This document shows positions 13,001 to 23,988 of a DNA stretch of 64,000 bases, in pieces. Numbering within the stretch: position 1 is the stretch's first letter; the number at the start of each line of letters is the position of its first letter. The DNA lies in NCBI RefSeq assembly GCF_000711695.1, contig NW_013546919.1, positions 1 through 64,000 on the forward strand, in the 5' to 3' direction. Under the pieces are notes generated by a model. That model searched no databases. It was not told the DNA's origin and saw nothing but the letters and a program-made list of their open reading frames with translations. The position numbers were made by a program, and so were the translations under genes. The DNA comes from Tilletiaria anomala UBC 951. Taxonomy: Eukaryota; Basidiomycota; Exobasidiomycetes; Georgefischeriales; Tilletiariaceae.

Positions 13001-14110
13001 AGAGCACAGCAAGTTGGCCAGACCTGGCACATGAAGTTCGACACGACCCGTTGTCATGTCAGCATCACCAGTGGCGAAGGCAACCAAAGCCTATACAGAC
13101 GCACAATTGATGGCAACTTCACGGTCTTGGTGGCCTATCTTGACGACCCTGTCATCGCAGCTGAGCATCGGGAGACGGCCCTTCGACATTGACACATACT
13201 GCTTAAGTTCTCAGACTGCTTCAGCAATACCTCGGCCTACGGATCAGAGTCAACATGTACACACCGCCAGAGTTTCCGTCAACCAGGCGGCCTAAGCAAA
13301 ATCGATACTTCGAAGGTTCGATATGGCAGAGTGTAAGGCTGTCGCAACTCCTGCCTTCAACGCGCAGAATTATGTGGATGCTAGCGAGACGATTGACACC
13401 AAGCATTCTACCCTGCAACTAGCGGATCTTTGCTCTACCTTGCGCTCGGGGATACAGCTTGACCTGGATTACTCGGTCGCCAGGGCCGGGTTGGACAGCG
13501 CAGAGCCAACAGCAGCAGCTTGGCAGTGTGCTAAGAGGATCATGCGGTACATCCGAGGGACCTGCATCCTTGGGATCGAGTGCAGGTGGGGAAGTGGCAC
13601 GAACCTAGTCGGCGTCTGTGATTCAGGCTGGGAACTCGGAAAAGATAGGAAGTCTATAACGGGCTGCATTTTTTTTCATCCCATAAGGCATCATTAACTT
13701 GTTGCCACAAATGCCAAGCAAGGTTGCGTATTCTTTACAGCAGGCAGAGCTTATGGCAGCAAGGGAGGCAACAAGCGAGGCAGCTTGGCTACAGAAGGGT
13801 CTGCGGAATCTGCGTTCTCTAGTGAGCATGGTTATCGAGATCGACCACAATTGCGTACTTCACCACATTTTCGGCAATCCCAAGCATACAAGAAGCAAGC
13901 ACCACAATGTTGAGGTCAAATATGAACGGGAAGTACATGAGAGTGGCACTGTCAAGTTCCAGAGGGTCGACAGCAACACCAATAGGGCCAATCCTCTTAC
14001 CAAGCCGCAGCAGAGCAAGCAATCGGAAACGCATCACACAGTGCGGGCTTTCACGTGCAGCCACTGTAGCTTGGTCCTTGCTCCCAAACCTTCCATGACG
14101 TTCGACGGTT
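10030..14110 (+). mobile_element. Ty1/copia retrotransposon fossil (C), longest copy
   Basis: Parts appear in the copia order gag - protease - integrase - reverse transcriptase - RNase H. They are gag-like at about 10210-10970 (LHGSNYDAWAYKTRML), protease-region at about 11030-11320, GAG-pre-integrase and integrase at about 11420-12250, reverse transcriptase at about 12560-13200 (MNYYDMYTPVSP), and RNase H at about 13480-14030 ending in NPLTKPQ. Integrase before reverse transcriptase is diagnostic of copia rather than gypsy. An AT-rich atataaagg at 10069-10077 could be the remnant of a 5' terminal-repeat promoter, but no matching pair of terminal repeats was found. The copy is clearly broken in many places and looks old and inactive. 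Confidence 0.92.
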
Positions 14111-15462
14111 CTCTATGGGCGGTGATTCTTCGGCGTGCTTCGCTCTGTTGACTTGCGCGTCCGTGTCCGCGCTGACGCTGCTCTTGCGTCGTGTGCGCCT
14201 GGCTACCTTCGCCCCATAATCTCTAAACTTGAACCTGTCTCTCTATTTTCTTGATACTATGGACGCTCCGGGATTGATAAATGATATCTACGTGGTGGGG
14301 CTTACGGGCTGAAATCGTGCAGGCTTGAACTGCTGGGCTGTCTTGTGCTTGTTGAGCCGCATGGTGAGGTTTTTCGTGCTCTCCTTCGGAGAGGCAAATG
14401 CTACAGGACTTGATAGCATTTAAGGGCAGAATAGCCGTAAGGCCACCCTTGAAATAAGAAGAACCCAGTCCAGTCAGGGAATCGAGTAGGAAGAAAAGAA
14501 AAAGATCTGCTGCGAATGCATACATGGATGTAAGAAACGTGAGGGGCCCGACAAGTTTGGAAGTAAAGCGTTGATGAAAGCTAATGATGGTGTCGGTCGG
14601 CTGTGACGATCGAGCAGATGTCGAATCGCCTTGAGAATGGAAACGAAGAGATGCCAATTTTCATACATCAGCGCCTTGCAGAACTTTTGCTCATTCAGCG
14701 GTGTGAAGACCTTATGTCCCTTCATTTCTGGTGTTGTTCCACAGCCGCCGAAATGCAAGAGCCAACCCCATGAATGCTGCCTCGATATGACACACCAATG
14801 TCTTGGTCATGCCTGACAGTGCAGCGCCGCCCACAAGAAGCTGGCCGATACCGATGGGTTCGAAGGGTTCCCTTCGGCAGGTTCTGCGTCTGGAAATCCG
14901 GAATAAACATCATTTGGATTATGTTTCTTTTGGGCCCATCAGTCTGTCACCAGGGCTTTCAAAGGTGAAACTTGGAGGAAATGTATCTTTCTTAGCTTTG
15001 AGACGCACGTTACCGTCAGCGCCGTCATATGACGCATAACAGAACAAGCACGCCTGCAACGCAGCGGACGGCATAGGGAACCGCGGTGACCGCCTAAGTT
15101 ATCCCTTCCTCCGAGAGCGTCGCTCACCAAAATTTGAAGGAGCTCTTGTCGCGCCTGCGTTGGCCCTTGTGGCGCAAGGCCCTATTTATATGTATGAATA
15201 TGATGTACGCTTGCTATGATGAGGTTTCGATCTGACTTCCAGAAGGACGCATCTGCTGCTCACGTCTCGATAGACGACGCAATGACAGCCTGGTATGCCA
15301 CACGATCATTTGCAGCAAAATTACCATTAAATGTTCAAGGACAGCATATCGCGGTCTGAGTAACGATCGCCGAAATGTTTAATCAACGCTTCGAGGCACT
15401 GACTAAGAGGAAGAAGAAGAGCGTCACCTCAGCCGGTCTGCCATGGCCCACGACTTCGGAAA
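14111..15462. other. Gene-poor interval with a possible small membrane-protein exon
   Basis: No gene is convincing. On the minus strand, about 14900-14712, one frame is hydrophobic and glycine-rich (PIGIGQLLVGGAALSGM, then AAFMGLALAFRRLW) and ends at a stop at 14712. It could be the last exon of a small membrane protein, but no upstream exon could be fixed. Overlapping minus-strand frames at 14223-14758 have no recognisable family. Confidence 0.35.
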
Positions 15463-15600
15463 GTGTTCCTTGACTACGACGCTGGCTTCGAAGAATGGCC
15501 AGATTTGCTCGCAGACGCGATATTGGCGTATCGATCCCCAATTTGCAGAACGCTTCAGCGCCTTGCCAGCCCAGTTCATGTATGTTCGAGATGCCACCTA
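15463..15600 (+). mobile_element. Possible Ty3/gypsy integrase C-terminal relic
   Basis: A short plus-strand frame reads WPDLLADAILAYRS followed by ASP. This fits the end of a gypsy-type integrase core (W..LL..A..AYR.......SP). It is a short, broken remnant; no other part or terminal repeat was recognised. Because it is short, chance resemblance cannot be excluded. Confidence 0.4.
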
Positions 15601-15953
15601 GACGTCCGAGTGAGCAATTGTTGGACGCCAAGAAGACTGGAGCAGCACACCAACCACGACATCCAGCGCATCAACAGAGCTCAACACGGCCAGATCCCGA
15701 ATCTGGAATAGCATCGCATTGCTGCCACCACACGGTACCGTCTGCAACGGCAGCAGCATGACGTCTGTCACGGGAGTTGCAACGCTTTAGTTTTGTTACG
15801 GATCGCCAATGTTGGAGAGATTCGTCGAGTTTGGCAGCCTCACGTGGGACCGCTGCGTGCCCAGCGGCCACAGGCCCTGCGTGGCAGTCGAAATGGGATT
15901 CTGTTCTAAGCCTTGGATTTGGCTGTGTCAAGCTCTGTTGATGCGCTGGATGT
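15601..15953. repeat. Diverged inverted repeat pair
   Basis: The plus-strand segment from 15659 (acatccagcgcatcaacaga) recurs as its reverse complement ending at 15953. Similarity covers about 50 bp well and weakens outward over perhaps 100 bp, with about 190 bp between the arms. Several differences are transitions. It lies next to the possible gypsy relic, so it may be two opposed fragments of one repeat family. Confidence 0.7.
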
Positions 15954-16490
15954 GTCAGGTGTGGCAGCGTTCTGTAGGACCGCTGCCTGTTGCTGCCGTT
16001 GAATGGTGATCTCGCGACAAAGCTGACGCATAGCAAAGGCAGCAGGCTTGAGCAAGGGAAGGGTCATTTTGACATACGCAGTGGCTCCTTGGCCCTTGTG
16101 ACGCACAGCCTTGGCAGTTGAGGAGCGCGGGCCCGTGCGTGTAAAATTGAGTGTCCGCTATAGATTTGGCTGTTGGCCTGGGCAAAGGCTCGTGCGATTC
16201 TCTCGGCTTGGTAAGGTGCTCAAGCAAATGGTTTCCGTTGAGTATCTTCTTTTGTGAAATATACGAAAGTCCATGTTGTCGAGCTTTCACTGAATGGCCC
16301 ATGTGAAGTCTATTGCGTGGCTCGCAGATGGGAGTCTGTGTTCGCCTCAAACTTCAAGGGTGGATGCTTTTACAGGCCCGCTTTTGCCCAGCTCTGGCTG
16401 ACTCACGAGACTCGAAGAAGTCGCAGAGAAACCAGACAGGGAGGCGGAGCGGATACAGCTACCATCATTTTATCTGAAGAGACGCGATCT
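15954..16490. other. No gene seen; 3' flank of the WASP gene
   Basis: Short frames only. The right part should be the 3' untranslated region of the minus-strand WASP gene that ends at 16491. Confidence 0.4.
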
Positions 16491-18029
16491 TCACCAGTCG
16501 TCGTCGCTTTCTTCCTCATCACTGTCGCCCATGTTTCCTTTCCGCTGACTAAGGGCAGCAGCGAGTGCACTTGCCAGGTCTCCTCCTTCGGCCTCATCGA
16601 CACCAGAAGGATCGGCAGTGGGCGCTGCAGCTGCGACTGCTGTTGCGGCAGTCGCGCCAACGGCAATGCCTCCGGATGCTGATATGGGTGTAGGCGCTTT
16701 CTTGAGGTCGTTGACGGACTTGCCCTGGATGGATGCGAGAAGTGCTGAACGCCCGGTATGTGGTACAGGAGCTCCGGATGCGCTGAGCGGTGGCGGAGGA
16801 CCTCCGTTGGACGGCGGTGGCGGTGGTGGCGGAGGTGGAGGTGGTACACCACCGCTGGCGCTACCCCTGACCGAACGCGATGGGGGCGGTGGCGGAGGAG
16901 GTACGCCTCCATTTGCCGTTGAGTGAAGTGTTGGTAGCGGGAGCGGTGGTGGTGGAGGAGGTGGTGGAGGTGGTGGAGGAGGTGCAGAAGAGCCTTGATT
17001 CGTGGGCCGCGATGGCGGGGGTGGTGGACGTGAAGATGCAGCGCCGGGCACGACTTCTATTCGTGATCGTGGAGCTGGTGGGGGTGGGGGCGCTTTGCGA
17101 GCACTTGTCCGTGATGGTGCAGGTGGAGGCGCCTTCTTCTGCTTCCCCCCCGCCGGCTGCTCTCCCCTCTTAGATGGTCCCCCTCGTTTTCCAACAAAGT
17201 CCCGGATGAAGCCTTCGTTCTTCGCAATGTCCTTCTTGCTAATTCCCATGTTCGAGAGCTGATCCAAAAGTGCCTGCCAAGAGGGGTCCACATTCTCAGA
17301 GGAGAACCCATGCTCTGCAGAGAAGCCCATGTGCGCCACATGCTTGAACTCAGAAGGCGCAGAGATCATGGACTTGTCAATCTTCACAATGCCCCCTTTG
17401 CTCTTCTTCTTGGTGCTTGTTGAGCTTTTCGCTGCGCATTTGCCAGCATACGGACTGTGAGCGATTGGGTCATATGGATCCTAAGATCTAAAGAGAGACC
17501 TCACCGTATTTGGATCTACCTGCGATCTTGCGATTCAATTCGTTCGCCTCGCCCTCATCGGCAAACGAAAAGCCGACAAAACAGTCCTGACAGTGGGATG
17601 GCATTGATATCAATACTCGCTGGCTCCAAAAGCAAGTCGGCCCTGCGCACGCACATCCCCTTCGAAAGAGTGAAAGAATGCCCGATCTTGACTGTAAGAA
17701 AAGCCCTCGTACAACTCGTGCTCCCATAGAGTGCCCCTCGTTCCCTTCCATGATGGACGTCAGGAGCCAAGGTCAGAGCGTGGAACACATGCAGAGGAGA
17801 GCAAGCAACTCACCTTCAGATCGATCAACTTGAGGTAGAATGACAGCTTTTCATTGTCGCGGACAAAGGCGAGTGCACCCTCTAACCCTGCGTATCTCCA
17901 TGTCTTGGTGTTCGGATCGGCTGCATAGACTCGCGCGACGGTTGCTGTGATGATCTTGCACTTCGAGGATGGGGTCGCAGCTTTGACTTTGGCTTTGTCG
18001 CTGCTGTTGATCGTAGCAGCGGACGGCAT
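16491..18029 (-). CDS. WASP-family Arp2/3 activator
   Basis: Four minus-strand exons (17814-18029, 17655-17744, 17505-17586, 16491-17431) encode 442 residues in phase. The N-terminal EVH1/WH1 domain spans about residues 15-130 (KIITATVARVYAADP, LWEHELYEGF, FVGFSFADEGEA). A CRIB-type motif for Cdc42/Rac follows at about 152-166 (ISAPSEFKHVAHMGF). Next come long polyproline runs that would bind profilin and SH3 domains, and a WH2 actin-binding motif at about 357-374 (RSALLASIQGKSVNDLKK). A connector helix and an acidic tail ending in DDDW bind Arp2/3. It drives branched actin nucleation at endocytic patches. Budding-yeast Las17 lacks a CRIB motif; this protein has one and so may answer directly to Cdc42. 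ATG 18029 is preferred; a longer in-frame leader is possible. Confidence 0.95.
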
Positions 18030-18819
18030 CTTTTTCGAGCGGCACGTACTCAAGACTGACAAGGCCTTCGCGAACGTCACGTCAAGGTGGGTAGTGTCCA
18101 AACTTCCTGTTCGAACAGAGGGTTGGAGCGATTATAACCCACACATTCACCGTGGGGGCGCGATGATGATGCTGACGGGGCTGGTGTGGATGATGTGCGG
18201 TCATGCAGGCCAGCCCAGATGTACTTCACAAATTCCGCTGCTGTGGACGTGTACAGTGTCCTCCCTACATTTTGAGTCGCAACTCAACAAATATTTAACC
18301 TCTCTTTTCTGTTTCGCATACCGCACGCATACTTTCATAAACAATCTTCCTTGCAAGTGCGCTGATCAAAATAGTTCTATGGCAACGTCAACCACTTCGA
18401 AAGGTAGGCGATGCGTGGAAGGTGGGCTCAGGCTGCAAGCCTATCATACTGCATTGTGGTCCGACGTGAAAGACCAGGGTCAGGCTTGCAGCCTAAGCCC
18501 AGCTTCTTTAAGTACTTCCTTAAGCCCTGACAAAACAGAGTCCGTCACCCTCTTTCCCTGGGCGAAAGGACGGGACAGACGGGCGACAGCAACATCCGCA
18601 CAGCACTCGTCGTCGGCTTCGCCGCGCGAAGTTGCTGTTGCGCAGCAATCTATAGCACAGCTCGCTCTTCCTGTGGCGTTCTGACTGAGCGCTGCGTCAC
18701 ATTCACAATCATTTGCCCACCTCGACGTCCTCCACGCTGCAGGCCGCGATAACCATTCACGATAGCAGTCTTTGAGAATGCAATGCGACTAATTAACGTT
18801 ACAAAGATGCTCGATGTAT
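18030..18819. other. Intergenic, WASP promoter side and arrestin 3' side
   Basis: About 790 bp lie between the arrestin stop and the WASP start, both on the minus strand. A plus-strand frame of 245 codons (17947-18684) overlaps WASP exon 1 and has no recognisable family, so it is not called. A stem-loop within this interval is listed separately. Confidence 0.5.
18424..18501. repeat. 20-bp stem hairpin
   Basis: The sequence tgggctcaggctgcaagcct at 18424-18443 pairs with aggcttgcagcctaagccca at 18482-18501, with one mismatch in 20 and a 38-nt loop. It lies about 320 bp past the arrestin stop and about 400 bp before the WASP start. It could be a foldback remnant or a structured part of either transcript; no function is shown. 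Confidence 0.85.
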
Positions 18820-21800
18820 TTAAGCCTGCCCAGTCTCCCACAGACTGCGAAGGTCTTGCAATTTATTCTTGCCGATGGCCTTGGTGGTGCCACGTCCGCC
18901 TACATGCTCCCCATCAATGCCCGCTCCCGTATGCGGATGGAGCGAATGTGCAGAGTCGTCCCCAGCGGCAAGCGCTGCGAGGAACTTAGTCTGCACGCAC
19001 GCAGCGCCTTTTGGCTTGGATGACGAACGCAAGGCGGCGGAAGATTGAGGATGTGCGCTGCCCAATGGCTTCACTGGCTCCTTCGCCGCCTTTATTGCAC
19101 ACTTCTGCGATGCCAATGTCAACACATCTCTCGTAAGAGTTGATGCAGGCAGCGTTGAAGTGCTTGATGTGAAGGTCGGACCGACGGTCGAGGGTGTATG
19201 TTGTGTCTGCGTGGTCTGTTCGACGGACTCTTGTGAGGCCACTGCTGGAAATTGGTTAGATTCTTCTGCAGCTTTGCTGAATACCGGCTGAGGTGCATTT
19301 TTGTTCAGGAAAATCGCAGCCTGGTGAGCCTTCAGGATGGGACGATGAATGAGCGTCATGGCGCCCGGACTCGACAGGGATGAAGGCTTCGCCTGTTCTG
19401 TTTTCACTGGCTCGCTTACTGATTTCGCAGCACTCATTTCCGGGTCGACGCTTGGACGTGTTGAAGCAGAGCCAGCCTTGGAGCCAAAATCAAAGTATGA
19501 TGCTGCTTTCATAGGAAGACCGGGCTTCACCTGCGAGTTAGTGTCCTCATTCAGCGACAAGCGGCGTGAAATTGGATGGTCTTTCAGCGCGTTCCCTCCC
19601 TTGCGCTGACCTGATGGCTTGCTTCCATCGACAAGCGCCCTGAGCTCTGCAGACAAGGTCGGCACGTCATCCACTTGCACCCGAGACTCGTACGAAACGG
19701 CTCGTGGCTTGGCCCTCGGCTCAGCCATAACGCCATAGCGCTCGGCCGCAGATTCCACCAACTTTTCAAACCGAGACGGAGTGATGTTGTCTGCGCCAAC
19801 GAATGCTGAAGGAGTTGGAGTCTTTGGACTGTTGACGAAGGTCGCACCGAGAACTGATGGTGCTGGTGCAGGCTCAGAGACCAAACGATCTTTCTGAGGT
19901 GATGCTGGGTCAGCTGATGATCTCAAAAGCGCAGAAGCAGCAGGCATCCCGCCTTGCGACCTGGATCCACACGCTTCTACCGGAGTTGCCTGTTGCAACC
20001 AGTTTCCTACACGACCGATAGCCTCAGAGCTCAGTTTGCGTTGCTCTTGTTCTTGCGGTGACACTGGCCGGTCCTTCTTAGCTGCATCTAGAGGCGCGGA
20101 GACCAACGATGCCTTCGGAGGCACCGATCCTGCAGACTTGGTTACATGACTGCCAGTCTTAGTGTCCACAGCCGATTGCCTTGCAATATTCGCCATCGCT
20201 ACGACTGGAGGCAGAGTTTTTTTAAAAGACGCTGCTTCCATCGGTGAACTGGGCCGACTCAGTCGGCTTTCTAGCGCGGTCAAGCCCTGACCACCTGGAG
20301 ATGGGGAGATGGAGCGCCTACGAGAATTGCTTGCGTCTTTTGAAGGAGCTAGCGGAGCGTGTGGGCTCCTCGACAGGCGGCAGCCGTCCGATGAAACTGC
20401 GCTTGCAGGATGCGGGGCGCTTAAAGGCCGCGCTTGTTGGGCTATCGTGCTTGTCTCGACAGGAGTGGACGAGATGACATTCAGAGTCGCGTGAGGCGTT
20501 GGAGACGAGTTCCTGCTTCGTGAGGCTGCGACAGCCTTGAAAGCGATCGACTGGACTGACTGCGGCGCAGCCGCTGCTTGCGTTTCCGATGTGGCGGATC
20601 GCTCTCGAGCCTGGTTGAATAGGTCCGACGCTCTAGGCCGAGTATTGACAAGCGATGCAGAGAGTTCTTTCTTTGAGCTCGCACTGTTCTGCGACGAAGG
20701 TGGCTGGGGCAGACCTTTATCCCTCTCGGCTTCTGCTGTCACTATCCTCTTTTGTCTGTCCGCCTCTTCCTGGTCCCATTGCAGTCCGACATGCGAAAGT
20801 GCTTCCTTCGTCTTCGCCTCGCTCTTTTCGTCTTCCATACCCGCGATAGCTTCAAACTGATCAATGTCCTTTTTTGAGACCGAGTTGCCCTCTTTGAACC
20901 CTTTCACCGACTTGACAGTGCCTGCCTGTGACTCTGAATCTTCGGTGATCGTGGCGAGCCCTTGCAGAACTGAGGGCGGTGGGGGCAAGCTGGCTATAGG
21001 ATGGTATGTCGCCGGCGAAGGTGAATTAGTAATCGGTGATGTGGCATCGTTTGGAGACGTAGAGTAGCTCCTATCGGGAAAGACAGCCGGGGCTGGGCTT
21101 GCTGGAGCCGGCGAATGCATACCAGCTGGAGCTGCCCGTGCAGGCACGATGTGCTGGCTGAGGACAGGAGCCGACGCATGCCGGTTGCCCTGCCCTTGGT
21201 TATGCATTTGCATATGATACGTCGATCCAGTTGTCATGTCCCGCTGAGCAGCAAGCTGCGTGTGTGCCGTGGGGATGCCCAAGTCAGCAGGAGCAGCAGA
21301 AATAGGTCGCAAAGGCGGGATCTGCGCAATCTGACTGTGCTCAGGGATGACAGCGTAATTGTTCTGAGCCTGCAAGGCCTGAATCTGCTGCTGCATCTCG
21401 GTGCTCGCGCTGAAGGAACGCTGGATGTACATTGCTGACGCTGGACGAGGGGGTGCAAAGGGCGCAGGTACAGATACCCCGCCTACTGGCTGAACCGGAA
21501 AGGTGCTTGGCGTCCATCCAGGTGTATGCGGATCCCACGCAATCTGACCAGGTGCATCCTGAGAGAGGAAAAAAGGCTGCGCTGTGGTAGGCAATGCGAT
21601 CATCTGTCCAGACATGGCCGAGCCTGGTCGAATGGGTAAAGCCACGCGCGGTTGGGGCAGAGGCGCTGGCGACCACCCACGCTCTACTGCGAATTGCTGC
21701 ACCGCGTGCATATGAGCATCAAGCTGCTGTTGGGGATGGTGCAAAGCGTCCAGATTCGCCTGAGCGGCTTTCTGCACTGAGGCGGTGTGCGCAACGAAAA

Positions 21801-23124
21801 TGGGAACTTCGACCGTGAGGTCCTTTGCGAATGTTCCCATGAGCACGCTCACAAGGGCGATGATGCGCACTTCGAAGAGTCGTGTTTTGCGGATGGTGCG
21901 TAGATCGCGAGGTACTTGTACCGATATGTTGAAGACCGATTCGTGATTGGGTGGAAACTCAAACATAGGACCTTTGAAATCCTCCTGGTGCACGACGTCG
22001 GTGATTTGTGGTCCCAAGCTTTCGCCTGAATTTGCTGCCTGCCCCACTGGAAAGACGAGGCGCCTTGCTAAAGACACACGTACACCAGCGATGTGCCTCT
22101 TGGTATTGTTTTTGACTCCACAGCGAAGAAAGACAGTCCCCCCTCCCCAGAAGAGCTGCTCAGCAACACCGGCTTCAAGCCAAACGACGCCGGCGCCACC
22201 CATAAACAATCGCGTATCCCCGACTGCCTCCCTTGGCTCCAAATACTTTTCGTCGTGCTCGTCCTCCCAGCGCTCAACGACAAAAGCGTCCTTTCTGGAT
22301 GCAACCAGCATCCGATCTTCATGATACCAGACTTGAACCGTAGCCTTGAGGGCGTACCTCAGCGATGCATTTCCGGCAAAGACGACACTTGAAGGCGCGG
22401 TTTTGGGTAAGCGAAAATTGAAGGGGAATGTTGTTCTGCCTTTCCTCGCGGGCCAGTACCCCTGGTGAGGAGCGGCTGGGAGGACAGCGTTGGAAGGTGG
22501 GAGGTGTTCTCCTTGAAACATTGTTCTGTTGAACAGGAACATTTGTGTAGCGGCATGATCTCGCGATGTAAGCTCTGCAGCGATAGCACGCGGAGCCGGT
22601 GAGCATACATCTCAGGTACTATCAAAAAGGCACAATTACTTACCCTCGATTCCCTCGAGCTCGACGGCGATCTCTCCGATTCGAAGGCGCTGGCTGGTCG
22701 CGCAAGCCATTTCAAGTCTACCAGAAATGCTACCACCAGCTTCATAGATGTTGCTGTTCAGGATGAGTTCCAGCTTAACTTTTGGGTGCTTGTTTACTGT
22801 GTTCATGTGAGCTTGCTGCCGGTCTACTCGCTCGTCGTAGTCCAAGCCGCCTGCAGCCCCATTGTGGGAGTGATGGTGCAAGCTGTATGCGTTGGCTGCC
22901 GGAGACGAGATGAGCGCATTGGAAATGTCGCCATAGTGATCGATTTCTGACGGTGGAGGTGGCAGCCCAGCAGAATTGCGGTCCCAAGTGAGCGAGTTCC
23001 GGCGCACCAGACCGCCTTCTTGGGCCGGGCCCTGATGTTGATGTGCCGGCCCAGGGCTCGGCGTGGCACGGTGTATATTGGACATGGCGGACGAGGGTCG
23101 TAGCGGTGCATGTGGCGCAAACAT
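18820..23124 (-). CDS. Large arrestin-fold protein with disordered tail
   Basis: Two minus-strand exons, 22644-23124 and 18820-22574, encode 1411 residues. After an 80-residue low-complexity leader, an arrestin N domain begins at about residue 98 (HPKVKLELILNSNIYEAGGS, then ISGRLEMAC, and IGEIAVELEGIEG across the splice). It continues with TTFPFNFRLP and ALKATVQVWY. An arrestin C domain follows (VFLRCGVKNNTKRHIAGVRV, SLARRLVFP, FPPNHESVFNISVQVPRDL). About 1000 residues rich in Pro, Ser, Ala and Gln then run to the stop with no recognised domain. Alpha-arrestins recruit Rsp5-type ubiquitin ligases through PY motifs; I saw no clear PPxY, so adaptor function is uncertain. ATG 23124 is used; the ATG at 23085 (MSNIHR) is an alternative. 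Confidence 0.85.
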
Positions 23125-23988
23125 CGCGCCCAGTCAGGAAACCTTTCTCGGAGACTTTGACTTGAGGGTGTGCAATGCAGGCTCAATGGAAATCGATTCT
23201 CCACGGTGCGTGGATGACGGTGAGCACGGAGCCCAGACTGCTCAGGTGGGGGTGTGGTCCGCGAGCTCAACGTGTTCCGCTAGCCGGCCAAGCTGGCCTT
23301 GATCTATGAGGAAGCAGATGCAAAGAAAAATTGTGACCTTGGACGCTTGCACCTCGATAAATGGGCAGCGTTCGGAGGGAACGTGGAGCAGCCCAGTTGC
23401 TGATAATAGCCTGTTAAGACCTTGCACATCCTATATGGTCATGTGTGGATGAATGAGACCCCTATCGGCCTCCCCCCGCATGGGAATGCCGTGCAAGGGT
23501 CTACTGTATAGCCGGCCGAGAGTGTTGCCACACCAGACCGCATATTACGTAGAGTCAACCACTTAAATTTTGGCTGGATGTGCCAACGTTCCCGCTTCTC
23601 CTCCCTTTAGCTCGATCATAAATCGCCGAGTGCTGCGACAATCGGCAACATTCTCTCACTCCAGAAGCCCTGCTCGCACTGTGTTTGAGACACTTCTGTT
23701 CGGTGCAACCGCTTTGAAATTCCGCATTCCGCACTGTTGCGTGTCCCGGATTAATTTTTCCTTCTTTCCCCCCTCCTCGCCTCTCTCCCATGCCTGCAGG
23801 TCTCTCCAAAGAGAGCGAGATTCATCCAAAATCATCGTCTCGTTGGCGACGTATTTCATAGGCAGCTCACTTCATACCAAAAGGCACCAGTACTCCATAC
23901 GCATCTTCCATCGCATTTGCCACACTGAGAATTTGTCTGGGTAACTGGCTGCGAAAACCAACAAAGGCAACTTGAGTTTGCAGCGATC
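23125..23988. promoter_or_regulatory. Divergent promoter interval, arrestin / La
   Basis: About 860 bp separate the two divergent starts. Only short frames occur. The right part holds pyrimidine-rich tracts (about 23745-23790) of the kind seen in front of many fungal housekeeping genes. No specific site is claimed. Confidence 0.4.

Noticed and set aside
17947-18684. Plus-strand frame of 245 codons opposite WASP exon 1 and the intergenic hairpin
   Set aside because: No family, and it overlaps a certain exon and an inverted repeat.
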